A stretch of 64,000 bases of DNA from Saccharopolyspora shandongensis (GCF_900106995.1 NZ_FNOK01000018.1:91834-155833); one strand, 5' to 3'; shown: positions 53,002 to 62,440, counted from the first letter of the stretch. Notes: generated by a model from the letters alone, not told the origin. Made by a program: numbers and translations.

Positions 53002-55142
53002 ACATCCTCCAGGGCATCGGCGTAGAAGTCATCGAGTTCGTCGTCGGTGTCGCCATCACCCATCTCCGGCCCCCGCTCAGCATCCTGATCATCGGAGGCA
53101 CTGGTCTCGGCGGGATGCAGGACTCGGGCGACCGATGGCAACTCCGCGATGTCGGGTTCTCCGGCCTGTTCGGGCAGGTCGATAGCGGCGCGCTCCCGGG
53201 AAAGCCGCAGTGCCATCCGTCGCTCGACCAGGCTCCGGTCCAGGCCGAGGTTCCAGCGTTCCAGCAGATCAGCGACCGCGATCTTGTCGTCGGGATAGGT
53301 GTATTTCTCTGCCGCCAGACGCCGGGCGAACCGCAGCGCTTCATCGCTGAGCGGCATGTCCAGCGCGGGGGCGTGCTCCCACCACAGGGTGTGCCAGGTG
53401 CGGGCCTGTGGGTCGCGGAAGTAGACGCGGGTGATGTCGTCTGGGTCGACCTGGACTGGCCACCGGCCCCGAGCCTTTCCCGTGTAGGGGCTGGTGGCGT
53501 TTTCGTATTTCTTCAGTACCGCGTCACGGGCGTTGTAGCGGCGGCCGTCGATCTCCACCCCGTAGTGCTGGATCGTGCGCCACCTGGTGTGGAGGAACTC
53601 GTAGGCCAGATCCGGATCCCGTGGGGCTTCGATATAGCCAGCGCGGGCCAGGCCGTGCTCGAACATCATCGCTGGTGACAACCGCAGCTTCGGCAGGTGC
53701 GGCTCCACCAAGCCGTCATGAGGCCGGTGGTGATAGACCGCGATCCACTCCCGGATGATCGCTTCCAGCTCGTCGAGGAAGAAGAACGCCTCCGATTCCG
53801 GGTCCAGGCCGCGGGAGTGAACATCCGGGCCCTTATAGCCGGGCAGCGCCTGCAGCAGGTCTTCCCGCAGGGTGCGGAAAAACCGCTCCACCGGCCCCTT
53901 ATCGCGGCCGGTGCGCAGGCGGGCCGGCTGGATCGAAATCCCCATCCGCCGGCAGACGCTGGTCACGTGCTCGGAAACATAGACCTTGCCGTGATCGACC
54001 ACGATCGTCTCCGGCACCACCGCCGGCCCCGCCGCACCCGGTCCCCGCTGCTCCGCCAGCGCGAAAGCGGCGGTGTCGACCAGAACGCTGCGGGGAATAC
54101 CGTGCTCGGGCCAGACCGCATGCTCAGGCCACCCAGGGGCGGCAGGCCGCGGCCGATAGCACTGATAGAGCACTGAGGAGACGTCCACCGCTTTCGTCGA
54201 CACCGGCGTAATCCGCAGCCCGGTGATGCAACGGGTGTACCAGTCCATCGCGACCGTCAGCTCAGCCTGAACCCACCGCAACGTCACCGGATCCAGCGCG
54301 AACACATCCAGCCGCGTGGTATCCATCAACAAATACTCACCCGGCCTCGTCGGCCGCAGCTTCCCATAAGCCCCATCAGGCCGGTCGGCGATGTCCCGGT
54401 TCCGCTTCGTACTCAACCGGAACGTCGGATGCCGCTTCTCCAACTCCTCCAGCACCCGAAACGCCGTCGCCCGCGACGGCAACTTCACCACTCCCTCACC
54501 GAACCGGGCCACCACCCGCGCGTTCGTCCGGTCAATCACCATCGTCCGAGACGGCTTCGACTCCGCGGTGTGCTCGACCATCACCTCCAACGCGACCTCG
54601 ACCCACCGCTCATCAGTCCGCCTGGAAGGGCGGACCGACGGCCTCCTTCTGGGTGCCAGTCCGGCTTCGCCGTCGTTCCGGAAATCCGACACCCATTGCT
54701 TGATCGTGCGTAGGCCGACCCCCAACTCCACCGCTTTTGCGTTATACCGGCTGGTCAAAGGCAAGCGCGGGTCGAACTGCTTCCGAGGCTCCCCGGCTTC
54801 TACGATGTCACTGCTTCCCGAGCGGTAACCCGTGAGGACTTCTCGGATATGTGCGGCGCGCACCCGGACCTGGTGCATCTCAGTCTCGGTAAGCTCAGCG
54901 AGCACGACGCTGGCGATCTCAACGGAGCCGTCAGAAGAAGGCCCCGGCCCGTCAGGGATCACTCTTACCTGGCCGGAGGTCAAGAGCTTTCTGAGCGCTA
55001 CCCGCGAAATCCGGCCGTCGCCGCTGTTTTTTAGGACTACATCGTTGCCGGCGGTAGTGGTCAGCATCTCCACAACCTCGACCACTTCGCCGTCATAGAC
55101 AAAGCGCGTCCCCACCCCAACACGGACAGAGGCGCTGTTCAC
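52998..55142 (-). CDS. tniA: TniA/TnsB-type DDE transposase
   Basis: 714 aa from GTG 55142, where GTGA overlaps the tnsA stop; a longer frame to 55421 is rejected for that reason. N-terminal HTH region (ELGVGLRTIKQWVSDFRNDG). The retroviral-type integrase core has D in GEYLLMDTTRLDVFAL, D in TIVVDHGKVYVSEHV and E in RDKGPVERFFRTLRE. The C-terminal beta barrel and acidic tail (DDELDDFYADALEDV) probably contact TniB. It joins transposon 3' ends to target DNA. Confidence 0.9.
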   Translation of the reverse strand: MNSASVRVGVGTRFVYDGEVVEVVEMLTTTAGNDVVLKNSGDGRISRVALRKLLTSGQVRVIPDGPGPSSDGSVEIASVVLAELTETEMHQVRVRAAHIREVLTGYRSGSSDIVEAGEPRKQFDPRLPLTSRYNAKAVELGVGLRTIKQWVSDFRNDGEAGLAPRRRPSVRPSRRTDERWVEVALEVMVEHTAESKPSRTMVIDRTNARVVARFGEGVVKLPSRATAFRVLEELEKRHPTFRLSTKRNRDIADRPDGAYGKLRPTRPGEYLLMDTTRLDVFALDPVTLRWVQAELTVAMDWYTRCITGLRITPVSTKAVDVSSVLYQCYRPRPAAPGWPEHAVWPEHGIPRSVLVDTAAFALAEQRGPGAAGPAVVPETIVVDHGKVYVSEHVTSVCRRMGISIQPARLRTGRDKGPVERFFRTLREDLLQALPGYKGPDVHSRGLDPESEAFFFLDELEAIIREWIAVYHHRPHDGLVEPHLPKLRLSPAMMFEHGLARAGYIEAPRDPDLAYEFLHTRWRTIQHYGVEIDGRRYNARDAVLKKYENATSPYTGKARGRWPVQVDPDDITRVYFRDPQARTWHTLWWEHAPALDMPLSDEALRFARRLAAEKYTYPDDKIAVADLLERWNLGLDRSLVERRMALRLSRERAAIDLPEQAGEPDIAELPSVARVLHPAETSASDDQDAERGPEMGDGDTDDELDDFYADALEDV

Positions 55143-55966
55143 GCCAACCTCCTCAGCATGGTGGCGTGGTTCAACGGCACGGTGAGATCGAACGTGAAGT
55201 GCTGTGTCCAGAGCAAATGCAGCAGGGCTGACCGCACCAACGGCCGCGGGTAACCCGGTGCAGCTTTCAGCGCTTCTCCCAACGGAAGACCGTCCAGATC
55301 CGCCACGCCTAACTCGCCCAGCAAACCAGTTTCGAACAGCCAGTCGCGGCGGTAGCCGGCCAGGAAGCGCACGTTCTCCAACTCGACGCGTGGTGGCTCG
55401 CTGCACACCTGGTACCACCACCCTTTCGACTCGACCACCCGTTTCGTCCAGGCGAACGTGAACGCATTCTCCGGCCGGGCAACCCGGTGACCAGGCTTGA
55501 CATCAACCACGATGGGAACGGCGTCAGTGCACAGCAAGAAGTCTGGAACGTGCTTGCGTTCGCGCCCGGACACCGTGGCCCTCAACAGAAACGGCTGAGC
55601 AACAATGTGATGCACTGACGCGTCAAAATCCGCGAGCAGAAGTCGCGCCAACTCCAGTCGCGACTCATAAATGACGTGATCTTTCACCGTCGCCGACCAG
55701 TACGCGCCCGAGTAATGTTTTTGCCCTCGCCGCCAACGGAATGTCCGCCACGGTACGATCCTGTTCAACCCACCAGCATCGATATCGTCCCACGAGATAA
55801 CGACTTCAGGCTCCTTGACGGACCACCGAAAGGCGACAGACACCGTCCCTTTACTCGGTTGCCCTAGCGGCAACGTCTCCACGACGTCACCAACCACCTG
55901 ATCTGAAGCCACAACCGACCATCGGCAGCCGCATTGCCGACCATAAGCAAGACGTCGATGCTCCAC
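55139..55966 (-). CDS. tnsA: TnsA-like endonuclease subunit
   Basis: 275 aa from ATG 55966; GTG 55912 is a possible start. The nuclease core has E in VIYESRLELARLLL, D in RKHVPDFLLC and V-x-V-K in PIVVDVKPG, the TnsA/PD-(D/E)xK arrangement. TnsA cuts the 5' ends so the element moves by cut-and-paste. With tniA, tniB and tniQ this is a complete Tn7-like set. In Tn7 the tnsA end lies next to the right end of the element, so that end should be just beyond 56 kb. Confidence 0.8.
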   Translation of the reverse strand: MEHRRLAYGRQCGCRWSVVASDQVVGDVVETLPLGQPSKGTVSVAFRWSVKEPEVVISWDDIDAGGLNRIVPWRTFRWRRGQKHYSGAYWSATVKDHVIYESRLELARLLLADFDASVHHIVAQPFLLRATVSGRERKHVPDFLLCTDAVPIVVDVKPGHRVARPENAFTFAWTKRVVESKGWWYQVCSEPPRVELENVRFLAGYRRDWLFETGLLGELGVADLDGLPLGEALKAAPGYPRPLVRSALLHLLWTQHFTFDLTVPLNHATMLRRLA

Positions 55967-55997
55967 ACGAACGGCCCAGTCTCATACCCTGCCGCAC

Positions 55998-56063
55998 AAG
56001 TGCAGCCAAGATGCAGTCGCCGATGAGAAAGTGCAGCAGGAAATGAGACCCTACATCGGCGAC
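55998..56063. repeat. Repeats upstream of tnsA, possible transposon end
   Basis: AAGTGCAGC occurs twice (55998-56006 and 56029-56037, 31 bases apart), and GTCGCCGATG at 56016-56025 is the inverse of 56054-56063. Short repeats at this position fit TnsB-type binding sites or an operator. A matching set at the far end was not found. Confidence 0.4.
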
Positions 56064-57200
56064 CCATATTCCTCATCGTATGCCCACTCATGCACCCGTT
56101 CATCTACTTCCTAATCAGGAAGCTCCACCGTGTCGGCTTGTCGCTGGTCACAGCACCACGGCCCCTACCTCACCCTCCCCAGCCTCGGTACCCCACGGGA
56201 ACCTGTTGACGACTAGAGAAAAGAGCAACAGGTAACCCCCGAAATGCGAAAAAAATAAACCACACTGAAGCATCATTCGACTCCCCTGCATCGCAGGGCC
56301 AAAGTCAAGCCGAGAAAACGCCCGCGAAGCGATGGCGCCATAGACAGCTCGAAGCGTCGATCAACCAGACAGCCCGGACAATGTGAGCCCATTCGTCGCC
56401 AGGTCAGCCCTTCCCCCGCCAGCTTGTCAATACCCCGAAAGAGTTGCCGCACATTCCCGTTCAATCCCCCTCGGGGCAGTTGCAGCAACTATGCATACCT
56501 GCGCCAGCTCACCATCTTCGGTCGCGTCTACCCGCGCGACCTTAAGGCGAAAACATCTCACATATCCCCATACCAACCGCATTGAACCCGCCCGTTCAAC
56601 CAGTCAGATCACAAAACAATAACGAGAGACGGCTCCAAGTTGCACGGTGTCCTATTTAGATGTGTAATAGACATATCAGAAGGACAAGCTAGGGAGTTGG
56701 CGAAGACCAGGGCACGGCGTCCCTGCGAGTCAATTAACACTGCAAAGTTCCTGAATGACATAACGACTGCATCGCGCAGTCATGCGGCCCGAACGGGCCG
56801 TGCGATAACAGAGCAACTAACCCACGTTCCTGGCGTGGTCCGCGTTTGTGAGTGCTAGATGTGCTTGCGCCACTCGTCCACGAGTGGAATGCCGCCACTA
56901 AGCGCACAAGCCAGCGCCAGCTAGCCAGGTCCGATAAGAGGTCATTGGACGCGCAGAGCGTCCGCCGCGTGAGCGGGACAGATTAATGGGGTTAGTTGAC
57001 GTGCCTAGTTCTGGCACGGAAAAGCGTGGCCGGTGTGGATACCGAGATCACGTGATATAGCACCGCACCCGTGGGGATACCTAGGCGAGCGTGACGAACG
57101 CGACGACCCTAGCGACAACGTCGTGATCCGAAGGATGACAGGAATGCAGCGGGGGCGGAAAGCACCGGCCTAGTGACAGTAGGCCAACGCACATCGCAAC
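56064..57200. other. No supported gene; hairpins
   Basis: About 1.1 kb with lower GC than the operons around it. Short open frames have no protein character. Small hairpins are seen at 57000-57018 (CGTGCC with GGCACG) and 57167-57185 (GGCCTA with TAGGCC). The Tn7-like right end probably lies in the first few hundred bases. Confidence 0.4.
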
Positions 57201-57273
57201 AGGTGTGCCGCATGGCCGAAAAGCAAAACGGACAGTACTCCGTACGCAAGCCAATTGACCATGCGGCACACCT
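57201..57273 (+). ncRNA. Structured leader element, 15-bp outer stem
   Basis: AGGTGTGCCGCATGG (57201-57215) pairs exactly with 57259-57273. Inside the 43-base loop ACGGA and TCCGT form a second hairpin around CAGTAC. It lies 260 bases upstream of the amidoligase gene. It could be a leader RNA structure or a palindromic DNA site. Confidence 0.45.
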
Positions 57274-57468
57274 TAACTGATGGCGCGGCTCAAAAGTGTT
57301 AAGAGCCCCCCAAATGAGACACGAGTAGCCAACCAAAGGAAAGGGTCCGCGAAACTTTCGCAGAAACCCTCCCCTACATGGCTAATGCCGCATCTTGCGG
57401 GTGTACGGGTTCACGCCCCGTTCGTGCCACTGCGCGCGTCGAAAAATAAGCGTCGCGCACGCAAAGGC

Positions 57469-57505
57469 GAGCCCTGACAGGGAATTCCGGTCCCTGCCAG
57501 GGCTC
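57469..57505 (+). promoter_or_regulatory. Hairpin just before the amidoligase gene
   Basis: GAGCCCTGACAGGG (57469-57482) pairs with CCCTGCCAGGGCTC (57492-57505) with one mismatch and a 9-nt loop, 27 bases before ATG 57533. Placement between possible promoter and ribosome site suggests an attenuator or translational control. Confidence 0.5.
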
Positions 57506-57532
57506 TTGACATACCAGAGAGGTAGCTCTGTT

Positions 57533-58642
57533 ATGCCCGCCACCATTATAGATGACCAGATCGAGTGCGAACAATGTGGTGATCAGGTCTCGGAAACGTG
57601 CTTGGTGGATAGCTACACCATGTGCACGGTTTGCGCCGACGATTACCCGATTTGCGAGCACTGCGATCGACGTTCCGAAGATACCTTCGAGACAGTGGAC
57701 GGCGGCAATATCTGCGCCCACTGCGCCCGCATGATCTACATGCTGTGCGATCACTGCAATCTATTCGCTCGCGACCTTCGATACACCGCCGACGGAACCG
57801 AAGTATGCGATTCCTGCGCGGACGACTTCTGGGATTGCGAGGGCTGCGGAGACCTGACACGCTTCGCATCCCTCTGCGAGGAATGCGAAGCGGACGATAA
57901 CAATAGCTCCGACCTGATCGAACGCTACTCGTACAAACCCGTGCCGAGGTTTCACGGTCCCGGTCCGGTCTTTCTCGGACTAGAACTGGAACTCAACACC
58001 CCGAGCGGCGAGAAGCGGGACTGCGCCGAAATGGCACTGCGCCACTTGGGCAGCCTAGGATACCTCAAAGAGGATTGTTCCATAGATTGCGGATTTGAAA
58101 TTGTGACACATCCAATGTCCTATGACTGGGCAATGGATCACTTTCCCTGGGGAATGCTCTCTGATCTCGCAGACGATGGAGCCGATGGCTTCGAAAACGG
58201 CATGCATATCCATATCAGTCGCGATGCTTTTGATTCACCGTCCCACGTTTACCGGTGGATGAAGTTTCTGCACAGAAACGCGAAACAAGTAACAATTCTT
58301 GCGCGCCGCACCTCGGAGCAGTGGGCAGCATTTTACGAGTCAGATCGAAGGCACATTAAGGACTATGCCAAGGGGTTCAAAGGTGATCGATACCGCGCGA
58401 TCAACACGCAAAATGATCACACGTTCGAGCTCCGTGTTTTTGCCAGCACGGTGGAGTCGCGTGAAGTGAAGGCAGCTCTGGGGTTGTCGGCGGCATCGGT
58501 GGAATATTCGCGAACACTCCGTGTCTCGGATGTCGTCCACCGTGGTGGGTGGACGTGGTGGGCTTTCGTGTCGTGGCTCCGCGAACACCCCGAGTATGCG
58601 CCGCTTTCGCGCGAGCTTGAGGAGCTGGCATGTGCCTCCTGA
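57533..58642 (+). CDS. Zinc-ribbon amidoligase (COOH-NH2 ligase superfamily)
   Basis: 369 aa from ATG 57533. Residues 12-120 hold eight CxxC pairs (for example IECEQC, TVCADDYPICEHC, VCDSC, DCEGC), forming stacked zinc ribbons. The amidoligase domain follows: FLGLELELN, CGFEIVTHPMSYDWA, GMHIHISRDAF and a late NDHTFELRVFAST, the acidic and Arg/His residues expected of the GCS-like ligase fold. It should join a carboxyl to an amine using ATP. Its stop region overlaps the glutamine amidotransferase start by 13 nt, so ammonia from that protein may feed it. The substrate is unknown; relatives occur in phages and plasmids. Confidence 0.8.
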   Translation: MPATIIDDQIECEQCGDQVSETCLVDSYTMCTVCADDYPICEHCDRRSEDTFETVDGGNICAHCARMIYMLCDHCNLFARDLRYTADGTEVCDSCADDFWDCEGCGDLTRFASLCEECEADDNNSSDLIERYSYKPVPRFHGPGPVFLGLELELNTPSGEKRDCAEMALRHLGSLGYLKEDCSIDCGFEIVTHPMSYDWAMDHFPWGMLSDLADDGADGFENGMHIHISRDAFDSPSHVYRWMKFLHRNAKQVTILARRTSEQWAAFYESDRRHIKDYAKGFKGDRYRAINTQNDHTFELRVFASTVESREVKAALGLSAASVEYSRTLRVSDVVHRGGWTWWAFVSWLREHPEYAPLSRELEELACAS

Positions 58643-59352
58643 CTTACTACCCGCCGGGCGTGGCACCGCAAACGGACGCACTTTTGAACGGCGCGCATCT
58701 CAACAACGATGGCCACGGTTTTGCAACTGTGACAGGCAATCAAATCGTGGTCCGGCGCAGCATGAACCCCGAAAAACTGGTGGAATCCTTCGAACGCATG
58801 CGCAAGAAGAATCTTGACGGTCCCGCGTTGTTTCACAGTCGCCTCAGCACTCACGGATCTATCGGCGTTCAGAATTGCCACCCGTTTTACATGGGAGGCG
58901 ATCGACGTACTGTCGTTGCCCATAACGGCATCCTGCCAAAAGAGGTACACCCCCGACGGGGAGACAATAGATCAGACACTCGCGTTGCCGCAGAGGACTT
59001 TCTGCCGAAAAGCTCGTTCGGGTCATTCGCCACTCGAGCGGGACGACGCCGCCTGACTCAATGGCTGGGCAGAGGAAACAAGCTGGCTATCTTGACAGTC
59101 GATCCAAACTATCGAAAAAATTCTTACCTCTTGAATGAAGAGTGCGGAATCTGGGACGACGGCGTCTGGTATTCAAACCTCGGCTATCTCGAGCCATTGC
59201 ATGATTTCAGCGACGGGTGTCCACTTTGCGAGTCTGCCGCAGAGATGGTTGACATCTACGGGTTCTGTGAGATTTGCGGCTGCTGCGTGGACTGCGAAGA
59301 GTACGTGGAGTCGTGCTGCTGCTATGTGCCTGCCATGCAGGCCCGTGGGTAG
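58630..59352 (+). CDS. Class II glutamine amidotransferase with Cys-rich tail
   Basis: 240 aa from ATG 58630. Met removal exposes Cys2, the N-terminal nucleophile of class II (Ntn) glutaminases. NNDGHGFA, FHSRLSTHGSIGVQNCHPF and TVVAHNGIL, then SDT, match the GATase_6 glutamine site. The C-terminus adds a Cys-rich segment, DGCPLCESAAEMV then FCEICGCCVDCEEYVESCCC, that is not part of a standard GATase and mirrors the zinc ribbons of the partner ligase. It releases ammonia from glutamine, probably for the overlapping ligase. Confidence 0.85.
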   Translation: MCLLTYYPPGVAPQTDALLNGAHLNNDGHGFATVTGNQIVVRRSMNPEKLVESFERMRKKNLDGPALFHSRLSTHGSIGVQNCHPFYMGGDRRTVVAHNGILPKEVHPRRGDNRSDTRVAAEDFLPKSSFGSFATRAGRRRLTQWLGRGNKLAILTVDPNYRKNSYLLNEECGIWDDGVWYSNLGYLEPLHDFSDGCPLCESAAEMVDIYGFCEICGCCVDCEEYVESCCCYVPAMQARG

Positions 59353-59456
59353 AGATTTCCAGAAAGGCGCGGACCGTGCAATTTGGGCGCTGGGCAGTCC
59401 TGCGGGTTTGTCCGGCTCCTTCTACCACAGAGAAGTCCTTCGAAAGCCGGAAAGGC

Positions 59457-59850
59457 ATGACAGCGATGAAGGTAGACGCCTTCGAAAGTTGCAAACAGCG
59501 CGCGAAGGAGTTGGGCCAACAGCACGGCAGGGCACAGGCGGTGTGGCTGGTGGATATGAACGCAAGCGCTGAGTCGGCGCGGCGGGCGCTCCAGATGTAC
59601 GAGGACGATATCCCAGATTTCTTCGATGTCTTCGATCCCCCACGTTCCGTTGTCCGGCGAGTTCGCCGACGACTACAGCACCGCAGAATTGTTCGAGGAG
59701 TGCGGATACTACAGATCCGGCCTCCACCAGAGCGACGTTGTGGCGGCTGTCGAGGCCGAAGCGGAGTTGGCCGACGCCTACGAGTTCGAGTACTTCGGTG
59801 CCTGCACTGACGAGGTGGTGCGGTTGCTGGGCATTCTGGCGGAGGTGTGA
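59457..59850 (+). pseudogene. Small gene with apparent frameshift
   Basis: ATG 59457 with GGAAAGG upstream gives DAFESCKQRAKELGQQHGRA then QAVWLVDMNASAESARRALQ and DDIPDFFDVFDP. At the run of five C (59637-59641) protein character moves to the frame of 59626-59850: PLSGEFADDYSTAELFEECG, ending EYFGACTDEVVRLLGIL. With four C the two parts join as FDP-HVPLSGEFADD. This could be a sequencing error, mutation, programmed shift, or two overlapping genes. No family is recognised. Confidence 0.55.
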
Positions 59851-59926
59851 GAGCCCTGGGGTCATTAAGAAATCCGCAGCGGGTCACCGGTGGCGATAAG
59901 GCCGGAAGCCGCAGAAAGAAGGAGCA

Positions 59927-60172
59927 ATGTCTGAGTATCCGCGCTACCGGTGGGAGGGCAACTCCCACGTTCCCGACGACCTTCCGGAAGAAGGCAACCG
60001 CTGCAAATACTGCGGACTTTCCATCACTTGGATCGGCCCAGGACGGTACGACTGGGAGCTTGCCGACGAGGTACCGGAGACGAACCGACCGGCCGTGACT
60101 CACAACAAAGTCGCGGCGCCGACAGGCCTGAGGAGCCGAGGACGACGCCTGGAGGCGGAGGGAACAGCATGA
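59927..60172 (+). CDS. Small CxxC protein
   Basis: 81 aa from ATG 59927, with AGAAGGAG upstream. GNRCKYCGLSITWIGPGRYD holds one CxxC pair; the rest is charged (TGLRSRGRRLEAEGTA). It may bind zinc as a dimer. The stop overlaps the next start by 4 nt. Typical of small phage/plasmid proteins. Confidence 0.65.
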   Translation: MSEYPRYRWEGNSHVPDDLPEEGNRCKYCGLSITWIGPGRYDWELADEVPETNRPAVTHNKVAAPTGLRSRGRRLEAEGTA

Positions 60173-60663
60173 CCGAACCAAACACGCGCCTCGTCTACGG
60201 CTCCAGCCTAGAGCCAGGGCACACGATGTGGGTGAACAACCGGCACGGCTGGGGTGTCGTGCGCAACGCCGCGACATCGGCCGACGACCGGGGTCGGCGG
60301 GTCTTTGAGGTTCAGTGTGCAGACGGTGAGGCCCGTACCTTCCGGTGTTCCGACCGAGGAATGGTCAAAGTACAGCGGCCGGGACCGGTGACACGTCGCT
60401 TGGCGGAGGCCGTGCTGGCCGAAATCAAGAAGGCCTGGCGATCGAGCATGCCGAAGGACGGACCGACCCTCCGGGACTACACGCATGGAGAGGTCAGCTT
60501 GCCAGGCTCCTGGTCGATCGACTGGGAGGATGGCGATGCCCCCTATAACTGGCCGTGGCTGTTCACCGAACGCCAGCACGCCGAACGGACCGTGCCCCTC
60601 GGGGTGCACCTCGAGGCGATCAGCGGCGTGGTCCTCGGGATCTACCCGAATGAGACGACATGA
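60169..60663 (+). CDS. Hypothetical protein, 164 aa
   Basis: ATG 60169, overlapping the previous stop by 4 nt. LEPGHTMWVNNRHGWGVVRN then VFEVQCADGEARTFRCSDRG looks like a small beta-barrel. The second half (AEIKKAWRSSMPKDGPTL, SIDWEDGDAPYNWPWLF) is unique. No family recognised. Co-transcribed with the CxxC gene. Confidence 0.6.
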   Translation: MTEPNTRLVYGSSLEPGHTMWVNNRHGWGVVRNAATSADDRGRRVFEVQCADGEARTFRCSDRGMVKVQRPGPVTRRLAEAVLAEIKKAWRSSMPKDGPTLRDYTHGEVSLPGSWSIDWEDGDAPYNWPWLFTERQHAERTVPLGVHLEAISGVVLGIYPNETT

Positions 60664-60753
60664 GCACTCGCTGCCCCAAGCTGCCAGCAATACACCCGCT
60701 CGCTGGGGCCAGTCCGGTTTCTTGGCTCCGCGAAACCGAAAGGAACGGCCGAC

Positions 60754-61107
60754 ATGGCAGACGCGACGCACCGAGTGACTGACGCGGACGGCAGGGAGAT
60801 CCAGGCCGGCGACCAGGTGACGAGTTTCCGCGGGGAGACCGCGACCTTCGTCCGTGTCACGCGAGGCACGGAGTACAACGGCACGGCGAAGGTCTCCGTG
60901 CGCTGGCCGGACGGATTCGAGCACGACTACTACGACAGAGTGTTCAACCTGACGGTGTCGACGATCAAGGACCAACCGCTGACAGCAGGAGTACCCGGAG
61001 AAATCCGACTAGCTGGCGAGGACATCGTCAACACGGACATCGACCGCAGCAAAGGCTCGGGATCGGCTCGCCATTGCGAGCCCCGTCAAGAAGGTTCGTC
61101 ACAGTGA
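60754..61107 (+). CDS. Hypothetical protein with small beta domain
   Basis: 117 aa from ATG 60754, with AAAGGA upstream. TDADGREIQAGDQVTSFRGE then TATFVRVTRGTEYNGTAKVS is an SH3-like or KOW-like barrel (GDxVxxFRGE). The C-terminus is polar. Similar openings occur in phage-encoded proteins of unknown role. Confidence 0.6.
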   Translation: MADATHRVTDADGREIQAGDQVTSFRGETATFVRVTRGTEYNGTAKVSVRWPDGFEHDYYDRVFNLTVSTIKDQPLTAGVPGEIRLAGEDIVNTDIDRSKGSGSARHCEPRQEGSSQ

Positions 61108-61138
61108 GCAATGGGGGGCACGGCCTCCCCTGCGGCCT

Positions 61139-61351
61139 GTGAAACTCGGCGATTGCATGGACAGCGCTGCTGACGTCGTCGCTGTGAAGCCACCAACGGA
61201 ACCTGCCCCAGAACGATCGCCACCACCAACTCCAGGCCTGCCGGAGGGCACTGCGACAAATAAGCGCAGCGCCCGGCGAGCACTTCCCGAACATATGAAT
61301 CCGCAAGACATGAAGGTTCCCGGCAACTGGTGGCCTGACATCCGGTCTTGA
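61139..61351 (+). CDS. Possible small Pro-rich protein
   Basis: 70 codons from GTG 61139, ending NPQDMKVPGNWWPDIRS. No strong ribosome site and no family. Kept only because codon use is reasonable. Confidence 0.3.
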   Translation: MKLGDCMDSAADVVAVKPPTEPAPERSPPPTPGLPEGTATNKRSARRALPEHMNPQDMKVPGNWWPDIRS

Positions 61352-61514
61352 TCGCTTTTCTGCACACCAGTGATCCTCGTGGCAACGGAGTTACTAGGCC
61401 ACTGACTGCCGATCCCACTGCACCGACCGAGAAGCCCTGGGGCCACTTCTTTCGATGTTCGGCCCCTTCGACAAGGAAGCCCACGAAAGTGAAGCCCTGC
61501 ACAGGAACACAGCA

Positions 61515-62042
61515 ATGACCGGCACAACTATTCCCCCGATCCCGGTGTGGCTAGCACATCTACCGACCGTCGGCGGCTTGGTGGTCCCGTGGATCACCCC
61601 TCGTACTGCAGACGGCCGATACCTCTTCGGGTCCGTAGACCGGACTCGCATGAGAGATGCCCTTCGGTGCGGATGGTGCGGAGTGTGTGGCCAACAGCTA
61701 GGCGACCGCCTCGTACTGCTGATGCGACTGTCCGATCTGCCGCGCCAGTGCACCAACGAACCGGCTCTGCATCCCCAGTGCGCCGCATACACCATCACGG
61801 CTTGTCCAATGGTCGGTGGACGTCTCACTCACTACCGGGCAACCCTGCCGCAGCTCGACTCGACCATGATGCCGGCACCAGACGCAACGGCGCGCCATGG
61901 CGCACCAGCCGAGCCGTGGTTCGCCGTATGGCTAACCACGTACCAAGTCGTCACCAATCACGGCCACCTCATGGCGTCCTACGCCGACAACCGACCCCTA
62001 CGGATCAAGCCGATCACATGGCGGCTTTTCGGACTCTTCTGA
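61515..62042 (+). CDS. Conserved Cys-motif protein of integrated elements
   Basis: 175 aa from ATG 61515. VVPWITPRTADGRYLFG is followed by the motif CGWCGVCGQQLGDRLVLLMR and then HPQCAAYTITACPMVGG, which together can bind a metal. Proteins with this CGxCG...H-x-x-C-A pattern are common in actinomycete integrative elements and are of unknown function. An ATG at 61455 would add 20 residues. The 390 bases after it (62043-62430) have no supported gene. Confidence 0.7.
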   Translation: MTGTTIPPIPVWLAHLPTVGGLVVPWITPRTADGRYLFGSVDRTRMRDALRCGWCGVCGQQLGDRLVLLMRLSDLPRQCTNEPALHPQCAAYTITACPMVGGRLTHYRATLPQLDSTMMPAPDATARHGAPAEPWFAVWLTTYQVVTNHGHLMASYADNRPLRIKPITWRLFGLF

Positions 62043-62440
62043 CGCAGCGTCCCACCTCGCTGAGTTGACCACACCGCCACAACTCTAGGGCGACGACACC
62101 TCTAGGACATCCCAGCTCTCGTCACATCTACTGCGTTCGCCGGTGGACACGATCTGCTCGCATGGGTTCGGACCCAGCCGCCACTCACCGACGCGTCACA
62201 CCCTCACCCCGCTTGCGCGTCCAGTTTCGCTGGCTCCGTCTGAAGATCTGCACACCACTGGCTCGCAATCTTTCGCCACGCCGGGGATCGCATTTTGCAG
62301 GTTGGTGAGGACAGCGAGCCGCGTGTAGCAACGCAGCATCCAACACACCGCGCTACGAGGAAAACGTATCTCATCGGAGAAATCACATTGAGCAGCAATG
62401 AGTTTGACTGGATCCGCATCAGGCACAGGAGATGACTGCA

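Noticed and set aside
55143..55421. Longer start for TniA at 55421
   Set aside because: The added residues are translated from inside tnsA and are not transposase-like; GTG 55142 gives the usual 4-nt overlap.
57378..57429. tRNA-like sequence with a possible T arm (57405-57421)
   Set aside because: The T stem pairs, but the loop lacks A58, no matching 5' acceptor strand is present and the anticodon stem does not pair. Not called as tRNA.
49259..57500. CRISPR-associated Tn7-like system
   Set aside because: No cas genes or regular direct repeats were found near the tni operon in this window.
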